From the NCBI GenBank assembly GCA_025655455.1, contig JAHXIV010000074.1:1-47552 (forward strand): 47,552 nucleotides of DNA. The letters are read 5' to 3'. The position numbers and the translations under genes are program-made. The DNA is from a gamma proteobacterium symbiont of Taylorina sp. GTDB taxonomy: Bacteria; Pseudomonadota; Gammaproteobacteria; GRL18. The notes beneath the pieces were generated by a model. It saw only the letters and a program-made list of their open reading frames with translations. It did not search any database and was not told where the DNA came from. Shown here piece by piece: positions 24,784 through 34,527 of this stretch. How positions within the stretch are numbered: position 1 is the stretch's first letter; each line of letters starts with the position of its first letter.

Positions 24784-27585
24784 ATGGAAAAAATATATAA
24801 TCCTCACACAATTGAGCAGCGCTGGTATGAGACATGGGAAAATAATGGTTACTTTTCCACTTCAGACTCTACTAAAAATTCTAATCAAAACTCTCAGCAA
24901 AAAGATGCCTATTGCATTATGATCCCACCTCCCAATGTCACGGGACGTTTACATATGGGGCATGCATTTCAGGATACAATTATGGATGCTCTGACCCGTT
25001 ATCATCGGATGAAGGGAAATAATACGCTCTGGCAGCCTGGAACTGACCATGCGGGCATCGCCACGCAAATGGTGGTAGAACGATTAATAAATGCTGAGGG
25101 AAAAACCCGGCATGATCTGGGACGCGACAAATTTATTGAAAAAATCTGGGACTGGAAAGAACAATCAGGCAATACCATTACACAGCAACTACGCCGTATG
25201 GGTGCCTCTCTGGACTGGCCGCGCGAACGTTTCACTATGGATGATGGTTTATCTGAATCCGTTAAAGAAGTATTTGTCAGACTCTATGAAGAAGATTTAA
25301 TCTATCGTGGTAAACGTCTGGTGAACTGGGATCCGGTATTACACACAGCAGTATCTGATCTGGAAGTCATATCTGAAGAAGAAAACGGATATTTCTGGCA
25401 TATGAGTTATCCACTGAGTGATGGTAGTGGTGAAATGATCGTGGCAACCACTCGTCCAGAAACCATGCTTGGAGATTCCGCTGTGGCTGTCCATCCTGAT
25501 GATGAACGCTTCCGGTCATTAGTTGGGAAAATGATTAAACTACCTTTAACAGATCGTGAAATTCCTGTTATCGCAGATGATTATGTTGATCCGGAATTTG
25601 GTACTGGCTGTGTTAAAATCACTCCGGCCCATGACTTTAATGACTATGAGATGGGCAAGCGACATAATCTACCCATCATTAATATACTCACTGTTGATGC
25701 TGCTATCAATGATAATGCACCGGAAAATTATCGCGGCATGGATCGTTATGTTGCGAGAAAAGCCATTATTAAAGATCTTGAAACAGCTGGTTTACTGATT
25801 AAAATTGAGGATCACCGTCTGATGGTTCCTCGTGGAGATCGTTCCGGAGCAGTCATAGAACCTTATTTAACGGATCAATGGTACGTTAAAATTGCCCCAT
25901 TGGCAGAGCCTGCCATCAAAGCTGTTCAGGATGGTGAAATTCGTTTTGTACCGGATAACTGGAAAAATACCTATTATGAATGGATGAATAATATTGAAGA
26001 CTGGTGTATTTCCCGTCAAATCTGGTGGGGACATCGTATTCCTGCCTGGTATGATGAAGCTGGCAAAGTCTATGTAGGACATGATGAAGCAGCTGTACGT
26101 AAAAAATATCAGTTAACTGACGATATTGTTCTCAAACAGGATGAGGATGTGCTGGATACCTGGTTTTCCTCTGCCCTGTGGCCATTTTCTACTCTAGGCT
26201 GGCCGGAAAAGACTGCTGAACTTGAAACGTTTTATCCTACCAATGTACTGATTACCGGTTTTGATATTATCTTTTTCTGGGTTGCCCGGATGATCATGAT
26301 GGGTCTTAAATTTACCGGTGAAGTTCCCTTTAAGGAAGTTTATGTACATGGACTGGTACGTGATTCTCATGGTCATAAAATGTCTAAATCCAAAGGAAAC
26401 GTCTTGGATCCCATTGATTTAATTGATGGTATCGAGCTGGAAGATCTGGTAGAAAAACGTACCGGTGGAATGATGCAGCCGCAGATGGCTAAAAAAATAG
26501 AACAGCTGACCCGTAAAGAATTTAAAGATGGAATTCCTGCTTTTGGTACCGATGCTTTGCGCTTCACCTTTGCTATTCAGGCTACAACTGGTCGTGATAT
26601 TAAATTTGATATGGGTAGAATTGAGGGCTATCGAAATTTTTGCAATAAGCTCTGGAATGCCTCACGTTATGTATTAATGAATACCGAAGGATATGACTGT
26701 GCTCTTGAGTATACGGATGTTGAATTTTCTCTGGCCGATAAATGGATTTTATCCCGTTTACAGGAAACGGAAAAAACCGTCATAGATTCTCTTAATAGCT
26801 ACCGTCTTGATCATGCGGCACAGGCTATTTACGAGTTTACCTGGAATGAATATTGTGACTGGTATCTTGAATTAAGTAAATCTGCTTTAAGTAATGGCGA
26901 TGAAGCAAAACAACGCGCTACACGCTATACCTTAATCAATATCCTGGAAACCCTGTTAAGACTCAGTCACCCAATTATGCCTTTTATTACAGAAGAAATC
27001 TGGCAAAGAGTTGCACCACTGTCAGGCATTCAGGCTGACACTATTATGCTGCAGCCTTTTCCTGAGCCTGATAACAGTAAAATTGATCATATCGCCATCA
27101 GTGAAATGCAATGGCTGCAGCAATTTGTGCTTGGTGTACGTCAGATTCGCAGTGGGTATGATATTAAACCGGGGAAAAAACTATCTATTTTATTAAACAA
27201 GGGGTCTAAAAATAGCAGCAGCTCTGATTATGAACGATTGATGCGTAATGAAGTAATACTCATGCATCTGGCCAAACTGGAGAGTATTACCTGGCTTGAA
27301 GAAAATGACAGTATTCCTGAATCAGCCATTGCTCTGGTCGGAGAAATGCAGATTTTAATTCCTATGGCCGGAATTATTGATGTCAATGCTGAGAGAGAAC
27401 GCCTGAAAAAAGAGATTGATAACAATCAAAATTTTTCAGCCAAGTTAGATGCCAAATTATCCAATGAAAATTTTGTCAGCCGTGCACCTGAAAATGTGGT
27501 TGATCTGGAACGACAAAAATTAGCCGAAGCTCAGAACAAACTTAAAAACTTAATGGAACAGCTTGAAAAACTCAATAACATATAA
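24784..27585 (+). CDS. valS: Valyl-tRNA synthetase
   Basis: A 933-residue class Ia synthetase charging tRNA-Val. HMGH (the HIGH motif) is at 57-60, KMSKS near 532, with the CP1 editing domain between. The anticodon-binding domain and a C-terminal coiled-coil arm (about 865-930) that grips the tRNA follow. The ATG at 24784 gives the usual N-terminus [18 protein letters not shown]; an earlier in-frame GTG would put the promoter inside the gene. Length is normal. Confidence 0.97.
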   Translation: MEKIYNPHTIEQRWYETWENNGYFSTSDSTKNSNQNSQQKDAYCIMIPPPNVTGRLHMGHAFQDTIMDALTRYHRMKGNNTLWQPGTDHAGIATQMVVERLINAEGKTRHDLGRDKFIEKIWDWKEQSGNTITQQLRRMGASLDWPRERFTMDDGLSESVKEVFVRLYEEDLIYRGKRLVNWDPVLHTAVSDLEVISEEENGYFWHMSYPLSDGSGEMIVATTRPETMLGDSAVAVHPDDERFRSLVGKMIKLPLTDREIPVIADDYVDPEFGTGCVKITPAHDFNDYEMGKRHNLPIINILTVDAAINDNAPENYRGMDRYVARKAIIKDLETAGLLIKIEDHRLMVPRGDRSGAVIEPYLTDQWYVKIAPLAEPAIKAVQDGEIRFVPDNWKNTYYEWMNNIEDWCISRQIWWGHRIPAWYDEAGKVYVGHDEAAVRKKYQLTDDIVLKQDEDVLDTWFSSALWPFSTLGWPEKTAELETFYPTNVLITGFDIIFFWVARMIMMGLKFTGEVPFKEVYVHGLVRDSHGHKMSKSKGNVLDPIDLIDGIELEDLVEKRTGGMMQPQMAKKIEQLTRKEFKDGIPAFGTDALRFTFAIQATTGRDIKFDMGRIEGYRNFCNKLWNASRYVLMNTEGYDCALEYTDVEFSLADKWILSRLQETEKTVIDSLNSYRLDHAAQAIYEFTWNEYCDWYLELSKSALSNGDEAKQRATRYTLINILETLLRLSHPIMPFITEEIWQRVAPLSGIQADTIMLQPFPEPDNSKIDHIAISEMQWLQQFVLGVRQIRSGYDIKPGKKLSILLNKGSKNSSSSDYERLMRNEVILMHLAKLESITWLEENDSIPESAIALVGEMQILIPMAGIIDVNAERERLKKEIDNNQNFSAKLDAKLSNENFVSRAPENVVDLERQKLAEAQNKLKNLMEQLEKLNNI

Positions 27586-27602
27586 GCTTCAAGGTAATAT
27601 GC

Positions 27603-30600
27603 ATGTTTTTAAATAAAATACTACAGCCTTTCTTCGGCTTTATTGGTAAAAATAACTGGAAAAGCCGGAATCCACAAGTGCGTAAACGTGCAGTCCAGGA
27701 AATTCCGGTCAGTGATCAGGAGACTCTTGGGAAAATTGCAATGAATGATTCTGACGAATCCATTCGTTCAATTGCTGCCAATAAGCTTAATGATCTAGAT
27801 TTGCTGCAAACTATTATCATCAAATGCAATAGTGAAACAGTAAAACAATCTGCTCAAATCCGATTTTTTCAATTACTCTGTGGTATGAAACATCCTATTC
27901 CTGACTATGATATTCGTGAAAAAATGATTCATGGTAGTCGTAATCCGGAATTACTTGAATTTGTTGCTGCCAATGCCGATCAAGCTTCTTTACGTGAAAT
28001 GACAATTAAAAAAATTAGTCGTGATCCTCTATTGGGTGACATTTCCCTCACAGATGACAATCAAAAAATAAGGCAAATAGCTGCACAACAAATATCAAAA
28101 CGATCAACATTGGAGCGAGTTGTAAAGAATTCCCGACGTAAAGATAAACGGGTCTATAAAATTGTAAAATCTAAATTGAATACTCTTATTGAAGATGAAA
28201 AGCGCCCTTTACTCCTGGCCAAAGAAGTGATTGATATTTGTGACAAACTTGAAAAATTACACAAGAGAAATCTTTTACAACAGGAAAAAACAACATTTGA
28301 CAATTATGTAAAGCGCTGGTCAGAAATCAGTCAGTTTGCTAATGATAAAATTACTCAACGATACAATAACATAAATCTAAAAATAACCATCAGTATTAAT
28401 GGCTTAGAAAACAAACACAAAAAAGAACATGAAGCTGATATTATTTTAAATAGAATATTAACTGAACTCTCTCTGGCAGTAGATGAGCTGTTAATCAGTA
28501 AAGAAAAAATAGAAAGAGAAGCCAGTGATACAAAATCACCTAAAGAAATAGCAGCAGATAAGGAAAATGTCATTCTTGAACTTGGCCGAGAATGGGATAG
28601 TCAGATTTCACTACTGCAGAATAAGGAAAAGATTAAACATTATAATAATCAGTTTTTTTCTATACTTGAATTATCTGAAAGTACTTCCAGTTTAGAGGAA
28701 AGTTCAGAGGCTGATAGTCTTAATAAACTTCAAAGCATAACTGCTCAGCTTGAATCAATCTCAGAAAGTTCGGGCTTTATTCTCCAAAAAACAGTCACTA
28801 CTCTACAGGAGAAATTTAATCAACAAATCGAAAACCACCACCTCGACAACGAACTTATTTCTGCAGAGAAAGTGGAATCACTTAAACTCAGGTTTGCATC
28901 TATTTGTAAAAGACTTGATGAAAAACTGCTCATTCAACAACAGAATATCAATCAACTTAAAGAGCAGATTAAAAATGATAGCAATCTGATTCAGAGCAAT
29001 ATTGATAATGGATTCGTATCAAAGTCTAATAAATTATTACAATCACTCCTTAAACAAATTGATAAAAGTTATTATTTATCAAACTATGAAAAAAATAATT
29101 ATCATAATGAGTTAAAGACCCTGCAGCTGCAATTGGGTGAACTATCATCATGGCAGAACTGGGCACACGATAATGAACGTGAAAATCTGCTAATCAAAGC
29201 CGTAGACTTATTTGAGCAAGCTAAAGAAAATAACAACCTTGATTCTGAATATAAAGATATTACTGCGCAAGTAAAAGATTTACGCCAACAATGGAAAAAA
29301 ATGCGCAGCCATACGGCAGATGATTTATGGAAAAAATTTAATACTGCCTGTAATTCTATTTATGAACTCTGCATCCCTTTTATAGAACAGCAGGAAAAAG
29401 AGCGTAATGAGAATTTAAGAAAAAAAGAAGCACTTTGTGAACAACTTGAAAATTACATCATCAGTATGAAATGGCCTGCCGATGATGGAATTATTTCAAA
29501 TTCAGAAGGACAGGATATCAATTGGATTCAAGTAGACAAGATCACTAAACAAGCCCGCAAAGAATGGTCAGAAATCGGCCTTGTCGATCATAATAGCCAT
29601 AAAAAAATTAATCATAGATTTGAACATTCTATGCAGATTATCCGCAATGAGCTTAACAAGGGCTGGCAAATAAATCTGCAAAAATTTGAAGACTTGATTA
29701 CAAAAACAGAAGCTTTACACCCATTCATAGAAGATGATCTTTTTGAATCCATCAATAAAGCAAAACAATATCAGCAGCAATGGAAAACAATTGGCTCTGT
29801 TTCTTCTTATCAACGTAAAAAGATATGGAAAAGATTCCGTGCAGCTTGTGATGTTATTTTTAATAAAAGACAAGAAAGTATTGATAAAAAAAATAGTCAG
29901 AATGATGAAATTATTCGTGAAAAAGAGGCTATTTGTGAAAATCTTGAAGCACTTAATCAACAACCACTTCCAAAAAAAGATCTCGAAATTGCTTTTTCAG
30001 ATATCAGATATATATGGGCTGAAATTCAAAGTCAACCAAAGTCTTCAGGTAAAGCACTCAATACACGTTATAAACAGGCTGAAAAAGAATATTTTAATAA
30101 ACTGGATCAATTACATCTTGAGGAACAGCAGGAACAATTGCATCGGATTATAAAAAAAGCACAGATCTGTACAGAAATAGAAGTTATGATTAGCAGTGAA
30201 ACTATAAATGAGGATGAGTATGATGATTTAAGTAGACAACTCACTCAACAATGGAAAGCAATCAGACCTTTATCAAGTTCACTTGAATCTGATCTGTCAA
30301 TACGTTTTAAACAGGCATTGGAAGTACTTCAATCTGGTGCCTCAGCTGAACAAAAACAATCGACTATACAGAACGAATTAAACCTGAAACAGGAATTTTG
30401 TCTCAAATTTGAAATTCTTACAGCAAAAGAATCTCCTGCCGGGAATGAAAGCGCACGCATGAAAATGCAGGTTGACCTTCTAAAAGATAATATGGGACAA
30501 AGCAGGAGTATCTCTGCTTTTGAAATTCAACAGCAATGGTATAAACTAAGCAACTACTCTCAGGACAAAGAACTGGAAAAACGTTTTATCAACCTGACCA

Positions 30601-30605
30601 CGTAA
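27603..30605 (+). CDS. Large DUF349-repeat protein
   Basis: A 1000-residue protein, strongly helical and charged, without signal peptide or membrane segments. The N-terminal 170 residues look like HEAT-type repeats (VRKRAVQEI, SIRSIAANKL, KIRQIAAQQI). From about 540 onward DUF349 modules recur, marked by QQWKKM, REWSEIG, QQWKTIGSV and AQIYIWAEIQ-like blocks about 75-100 residues apart, each with a W near an acidic turn. Function is not established. It starts 17 nt after valS and continues the operon into the small conserved gene downstream. Confidence 0.8.
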   Translation: MFLNKILQPFFGFIGKNNWKSRNPQVRKRAVQEIPVSDQETLGKIAMNDSDESIRSIAANKLNDLDLLQTIIIKCNSETVKQSAQIRFFQLLCGMKHPIPDYDIREKMIHGSRNPELLEFVAANADQASLREMTIKKISRDPLLGDISLTDDNQKIRQIAAQQISKRSTLERVVKNSRRKDKRVYKIVKSKLNTLIEDEKRPLLLAKEVIDICDKLEKLHKRNLLQQEKTTFDNYVKRWSEISQFANDKITQRYNNINLKITISINGLENKHKKEHEADIILNRILTELSLAVDELLISKEKIEREASDTKSPKEIAADKENVILELGREWDSQISLLQNKEKIKHYNNQFFSILELSESTSSLEESSEADSLNKLQSITAQLESISESSGFILQKTVTTLQEKFNQQIENHHLDNELISAEKVESLKLRFASICKRLDEKLLIQQQNINQLKEQIKNDSNLIQSNIDNGFVSKSNKLLQSLLKQIDKSYYLSNYEKNNYHNELKTLQLQLGELSSWQNWAHDNERENLLIKAVDLFEQAKENNNLDSEYKDITAQVKDLRQQWKKMRSHTADDLWKKFNTACNSIYELCIPFIEQQEKERNENLRKKEALCEQLENYIISMKWPADDGIISNSEGQDINWIQVDKITKQARKEWSEIGLVDHNSHKKINHRFEHSMQIIRNELNKGWQINLQKFEDLITKTEALHPFIEDDLFESINKAKQYQQQWKTIGSVSSYQRKKIWKRFRAACDVIFNKRQESIDKKNSQNDEIIREKEAICENLEALNQQPLPKKDLEIAFSDIRYIWAEIQSQPKSSGKALNTRYKQAEKEYFNKLDQLHLEEQQEQLHRIIKKAQICTEIEVMISSETINEDEYDDLSRQLTQQWKAIRPLSSSLESDLSIRFKQALEVLQSGASAEQKQSTIQNELNLKQEFCLKFEILTAKESPAGNESARMKMQVDLLKDNMGQSRSISAFEIQQQWYKLSNYSQDKELEKRFINLTT

Positions 30606-30634
30606 CTCTCACGAAATTATGAGGAACAATCCTG

Positions 30635-30955
30635 ATGCCCTTTGTACAAAGAGATAAAGATAATAAAATAACAGCCCTGTTTTCTGAACAACAGCCATAT
30701 GCAAAAGAAAAACTAGAGTCTGGCAGCCAAGAGATCATCAGTTTTTTAAATACTAAAGAGCAGAATCATTTATTACATCAATCCGATGCTGAATTTATTC
30801 GTGTTCTGGAAGATCTTATCACTGTACTTCTGGATAAGCATGTTTTTTTATTAACAGATCTCCCTGCCGCTGCACAGGAAAAATTATTGAAACGTCAGAA
30901 AATTAGAAAAGATTATATTGATTTTATCGTCTCAGATGATGAAGAAATTTTTTAA
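30635..30955 (+). CDS. Small conserved gammaproteobacterial protein (often labelled tryptophan synthase beta-like)
   Basis: A 106-residue protein starting MPFVQRDKDNKITALF, with a helical middle (DAEFIRVLEDLITVLLDK, then LTDLPAAAQEKLLKRQKIR) and an acidic C-terminal tail. Relatives are often annotated tryptophan synthase beta-like, but nothing here resembles a PLP enzyme, so that name should not be read as a function. GAGGAA is a good ribosome site. It probably ends the valS-DUF349 transcript. Confidence 0.7.
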   Translation: MPFVQRDKDNKITALFSEQQPYAKEKLESGSQEIISFLNTKEQNHLLHQSDAEFIRVLEDLITVLLDKHVFLLTDLPAAAQEKLLKRQKIRKDYIDFIVSDDEEIF

Positions 30956-31002
30956 TCCGGCCGTATTTCTTAATTGTGTAAGCCTAAATATCTTAGCATT
31001 TA

Positions 31003-31018
31003 TATGTAATATTACATA
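31003..31018. promoter_or_regulatory. Perfect 16-bp palindrome upstream of the DUF3365-GGDEF gene
   Basis: TATGTAAT followed by ATTACATA, with no spacer, 31 nt before the start codon. Symmetry and position suggest a repressor or activator site; it could also be chance in AT-rich DNA. Confidence 0.4.
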
Positions 31019-31048
31019 ATTATTCCATGAGTTAGAAAGAGTAATGTA

Positions 31049-32332
31049 GTGAATAAAAAGAATTTTTCAATTTTGTTAACTTTAGCAATTATTTTTGTTC
31101 TAACATTTATATCATTATCCCTATTATTCCAAGGATATACTGAAAAATATGCTATTGCTGAAGCAGAAAAGCTAGTACAGGATTCATTGCTGACTCATCG
31201 AGCAATTCATAAATATATTAACACAGTATCCAGACCAGAAATTTATCGTCTCAAGAAAGAGGGATTTCTCTATGATGACTATTTTTCACCTAAAACAATG
31301 TCGTTTACATACACCGCACGGGGAATTAAGGATTTCCTTAACAAAGAACGTAAGAAAGTAGGTTTAACAGAAATTTATTTTAAATTAGCATCAAGTAATC
31401 CAAGAAATGAGATAAATCGGGCAGACAAACAAGAAAGTGAACTTCTTAAACAGATGAATAATGATGAAGTAGAAAATTATAAAGAAATAATTGAAGATAA
31501 AAAAGGCAATCATTTTTTATACATAGCAATACCTACTAATCCAATCAAAAAAGGGTGTTTAAAGTGTCATGGGGAACCTTTAGATGCCCCAAAAGAAATG
31601 GTAGAACTCTATCCGGAGTCCTCCGGTTATCACGAAGAAATTGGTGATATTAGAGCATTAATTTCAATTCGGATACCTCTTGAACAACATATGAAAGATG
31701 GCAGAAAAATTTCAACAACATTTATCTTAATTACTTTTTTAGCTCTTTTGTTTATATACTTGTTAATTTGGTATTTCATTTATAGAATTAACCAACAACA
31801 ATTAGTTATCCTTGATAAGAATAAAGAACTTGAACATTTATCTACACATGATCCTTTAACTGGTTTACCAAATAGACGGTATTTTGAAGACTATGCTAAA
31901 GATAAGATTGCACAAGGTCAAAGAAAAAATGAAAAAGTAGCTTTTTTATATATTGATCTCGATGGTTTTAAAACGATTAATGATGATGTATCACATCAAG
32001 CTGGTGATCTTGTATTAAAAACCATCGCAGAAAGATTTATGGGATTTGTGAGACAAAATGAATTAATTTCTCGTATTGGAGGGGATGAGTTTTGTATGGT
32101 TGTCTACGGATATAATAATATTACAGAGCTAGAAAAAATAGCAGAACGTCTTATTGCTAAATGTACTAAAACTATAATTACGAGTGGTATGGAAGTTAGT
32201 GTTGGTATGAGTATTGGTATAGCAGTGTATCCGGATAATGGAAAAACATATAATGAGTTAATCTCAGTAGCAGATGATACCATGTATAAAGTGAAAAAAA
32301 ATAAAAAAGGTTCTTATGAGTTTTTTAAATAA
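31049..32332 (+). CDS. Membrane diguanylate cyclase with DUF3365 (heme-binding type) sensor
   Basis: A 427-residue protein. A membrane segment at 8-28 is followed by a periplasmic DUF3365 domain with a CLKCH heme-c motif (170-174), a second membrane segment (about 223-246) and a cytoplasmic GGDEF domain. The active-site loop is GGDEF (344-348) with the substrate-lobe motif DPLTGLPNRR intact, so c-di-GMP synthesis is expected. The product-inhibition site five residues before reads RQNE instead of RxxD and is probably not functional. DUF3365 with heme c is known for redox or gas sensing. Start is a GTG at 31049. It stands alone, with its own palindrome upstream and terminator downstream. Confidence 0.85.
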   Translation: MNKKNFSILLTLAIIFVLTFISLSLLFQGYTEKYAIAEAEKLVQDSLLTHRAIHKYINTVSRPEIYRLKKEGFLYDDYFSPKTMSFTYTARGIKDFLNKERKKVGLTEIYFKLASSNPRNEINRADKQESELLKQMNNDEVENYKEIIEDKKGNHFLYIAIPTNPIKKGCLKCHGEPLDAPKEMVELYPESSGYHEEIGDIRALISIRIPLEQHMKDGRKISTTFILITFLALLFIYLLIWYFIYRINQQQLVILDKNKELEHLSTHDPLTGLPNRRYFEDYAKDKIAQGQRKNEKVAFLYIDLDGFKTINDDVSHQAGDLVLKTIAERFMGFVRQNELISRIGGDEFCMVVYGYNNITELEKIAERLIAKCTKTIITSGMEVSVGMSIGIAVYPDNGKTYNELISVADDTMYKVKKNKKGSYEFFK

Positions 32333-32342
32333 ACTCATTTTA
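32316..32342 (+). terminator. Terminator overlapping the end of the GGDEF gene
   Basis: ATGAGTTT (32316-32323) pairs perfectly with AAACTCAT (32331-32338); the stop codon lies in the loop/stem boundary and TTTTA follows. AT-rich stem, so moderate strength. Confidence 0.5.
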
Positions 32343-32422
32343 TGCAATATGCCTTATAACAATCTTGTCAAGCTGAATTACACAAAACATTGCCCACACA
32401 AAATCACATCACTGCTACCATC

Positions 32423-32458
32423 TTGACAATTATGCATAAAAATGCAACTCTATGCATA
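32423..32458 (+). promoter_or_regulatory. vapBC promoter/operator with two TATGCATA palindromes
   Basis: A consensus TTGACA (32423-32428) is followed by two identical 8-bp palindromes TATGCATA at 32431-32438 and 32451-32458. They are 20 bp apart, two helical turns, so they face the same side. A half-copy (ATGCA) lies between. This fits binding by a VapB dimer pair. No good -10 box at standard spacing is visible. Confidence 0.5.
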
Positions 32459-32479
32459 TATAAGGTTGGAGCAAAAAAG

Positions 32480-32674
32480 ATGAGAACAACACTGGATTTA
32501 CCAGAAGAGCTTTTGCTTGAAGCAATGTCTGTTTCACATATAAAAACAAAAACAAAAGTTATTACGCTTGCACTTCAAGAACTTATTAGAAAATCAGAAT
32601 TATCTCAACTAAAAAAATTTAAAGGAAAAATTAATTTAGAGATTGATCTAGATGTAATTCGAAACAGAGCATAA
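32480..32674 (+). CDS. vapB: VapB-family antitoxin
   Basis: A 64-residue antitoxin beginning MRTTLDLPEELLLEAM, a ribbon-helix-helix type DNA-binding start, followed by KTKVITLALQELIRK and a toxin-wrapping tail. The ATG at 32480 is chosen because GGAG lies 8 nt upstream and the family begins here. Its stop overlaps the toxin start by one base, the usual coupling that makes more antitoxin than toxin. Confidence 0.85.
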   Translation: MRTTLDLPEELLLEAMSVSHIKTKTKVITLALQELIRKSELSQLKKFKGKINLEIDLDVIRNRA

Positions 32675-33057
32675 TGGAAGTCTTGGTTGATACTTCTATT
32701 TGGATTGATTATTTTCGCTCAGGGGATAAATCTGGACAATTGGATTTTTTAATTGATGAAAATTTGATTGTAATTAATGATCTAATTCTTACAGAATTAT
32801 TACCACTCCTTATTGTAAAACAAGAAAAAAAAGTAATAAATTTGTTAAAAATGGTAAAAAAACACCCTATTCATCCTGATTGGGAAGAAATTATAGACTA
32901 TCAAGTTTCTTGTTTAAAATCTGGCTCAAACAACATTGGAATAGCAGACTTATTAATTGCACAAAATAGTATTCAAAACAATGTGCCTGTTTACTCAATT
33001 GATAAGCATTTTAAGCTTATGAATGATGCCCAAATAGGCATTAAACTTTATATCTGA
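32674..33057 (+). CDS. vapC: VapC-family PIN-domain toxin ribonuclease
   Basis: A 127-residue PIN ribonuclease. The acidic metal-binding residues are present: D6 (LVDTSIWIDYF), E41 (LTELL), D92 (GIADLLIA) and D110 (YSIDKHF). VapC toxins cut tRNA or rRNA when freed from VapB. Complete and probably active; translationally coupled to vapB. Confidence 0.88.
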   Translation: MEVLVDTSIWIDYFRSGDKSGQLDFLIDENLIVINDLILTELLPLLIVKQEKKVINLLKMVKKHPIHPDWEEIIDYQVSCLKSGSNNIGIADLLIAQNSIQNNVPVYSIDKHFKLMNDAQIGIKLYI

Positions 33058-33292
33058 TCAATAGTTTCCCAAAGGCTTTTAAGGAAAATAAGAGCACTTA
33101 TGATTTTTCCGGGTAAGATGAGCAATGCGTGGTTTGGTCTTATTGGATTTATGATCCAAAGTTACACTTACAAGTTGGATATACAATTCTATATAAGTCA
33201 TTAGTAGTGTAGAATAAATAATCGTAAACTTTTTATAAAATTAGGCTGAACGGCTTCGATCATGTACTAATACTTAAAAATCAGGATTTATA

Positions 33293-34507
33293 ATGCTAAA
33301 GATTTTCCCTCGTTCTCTTTTTGTCTTACCCGCTTCTGCCTGCCTTCTTTTTCTTGTGGTATTGCCTGCTCTTACCGGGTGTGGTGAGCAAAAAAAGCCA
33401 CCTGCTGCTAAAGAAGCACCGCCTCTTCCGGTTGAAGTGGTGACTATTGAAAATAAAAATATTCCTATCTGGATGCCCTACACAGGAAAAACAAAGGCGA
33501 GTTCTTCACAGGAGGTACGTGCTCGTGTAAGTGGTATTTTAGAAGAAATTTATTATGAAGATGGTGAGCATATCAAAAAAGGTCAGAAACTGTTTAAGAT
33601 CGAACAGACTGATTATATTGCTGAACTTGAATTGCAAAAAGCGAAAAAATTTCGTGATTTAGCGGCTTTAAAACTGGCTCAGGCTGATGTTAAACGTTAT
33701 GAAAAACTGGCTAAAGAAGGCCTTGCCCCTCAGGCTACGTTGGAATCTTATCAGGCTCAGGCTGAAGCCTATGCTGCAGATATTAAATATGATAATGCCA
33801 AGATTCAGCAGGCAGAATTAATGCTCAGTTATACTATTGTTAGAGCACCAATAGATGGTCAGGTGAGCCGTCGTCTGGTTGATATTGGCAACCTGGTGGG
33901 TAAAAACGAATCGACGTTACTGACCACGATCAATCAAGTCGATCCTCTTTATGCTTACTTTGCACCCAGCGAAGAAGACTTTCAACGGATGGATAAATTT
34001 CATTCTTCTGAAGTGATGAAAGCTTATATTGATTTGAATTATCAAAGTAAATCATTAAAAACACGGCGTATCTTTGGCAGCGTTACTTTTTCTGATAATA
34101 CCGTCGATCCTAGTACCTCAACGATTAGTATGCGTGTGGAATTTTCTAATAAAGATAAAGCTATTTTTCCTGGGACATTTGTCTATGTCAATATCTTTGT
34201 CACCGATAAAATTCCTTTGATCGGTGTGCCGCCGCAGGTTGTTTTTGAAGATCAGCAGGGACGATTTGTTTATATTGTTGATACTAAGAGTACTGCACAA
34301 CGTGTTTATATTAAGCCTGTCTATGAAAACCGTTTTTTTATTCTGATGAAACTGGACACTCTTAAAGAAGGGGATAAAGTAATCATAAATGGTCTGATGC
34401 GCCTTAAGCCTGATCTCAAAGTAAGCCCGACAGATGTGACTGACAGTAAAGGTATTGAGGCTATTATTAACACCAATAATCTTGACCCACTCAATCCTCA
34501 AAAATAG
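33293..34507 (+). CDS. RND efflux periplasmic adaptor lipoprotein (AcrA/MexA type)
   Basis: A 404-residue membrane-fusion protein. The signal ends in lipobox LTGC with C30 lipidated. It shows the barrel-sandwich halves (VRARVSGILEEIYYEDGEHI and IVRAPIDGQVSRRLVDIGNL) on either side of a helical hairpin at about 105-175, then beta-barrel and membrane-proximal domains. It links the RND pump to an outer-membrane channel. The pump gene starts 20 nt downstream; no channel gene is in this operon. Confidence 0.92.
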   Translation: MLKIFPRSLFVLPASACLLFLVVLPALTGCGEQKKPPAAKEAPPLPVEVVTIENKNIPIWMPYTGKTKASSSQEVRARVSGILEEIYYEDGEHIKKGQKLFKIEQTDYIAELELQKAKKFRDLAALKLAQADVKRYEKLAKEGLAPQATLESYQAQAEAYAADIKYDNAKIQQAELMLSYTIVRAPIDGQVSRRLVDIGNLVGKNESTLLTTINQVDPLYAYFAPSEEDFQRMDKFHSSEVMKAYIDLNYQSKSLKTRRIFGSVTFSDNTVDPSTSTISMRVEFSNKDKAIFPGTFVYVNIFVTDKIPLIGVPPQVVFEDQQGRFVYIVDTKSTAQRVYIKPVYENRFFILMKLDTLKEGDKVIINGLMRLKPDLKVSPTDVTDSKGIEAIINTNNLDPLNPQK

Positions 34508-34527
34508 AAAAAAGAGAAAATAACACT

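Noticed and set aside
30635..30955. Tryptophan synthase beta function
   Set aside because: Only 106 residues, no PLP lysine motif and no trp genes nearby; the name is a database habit.
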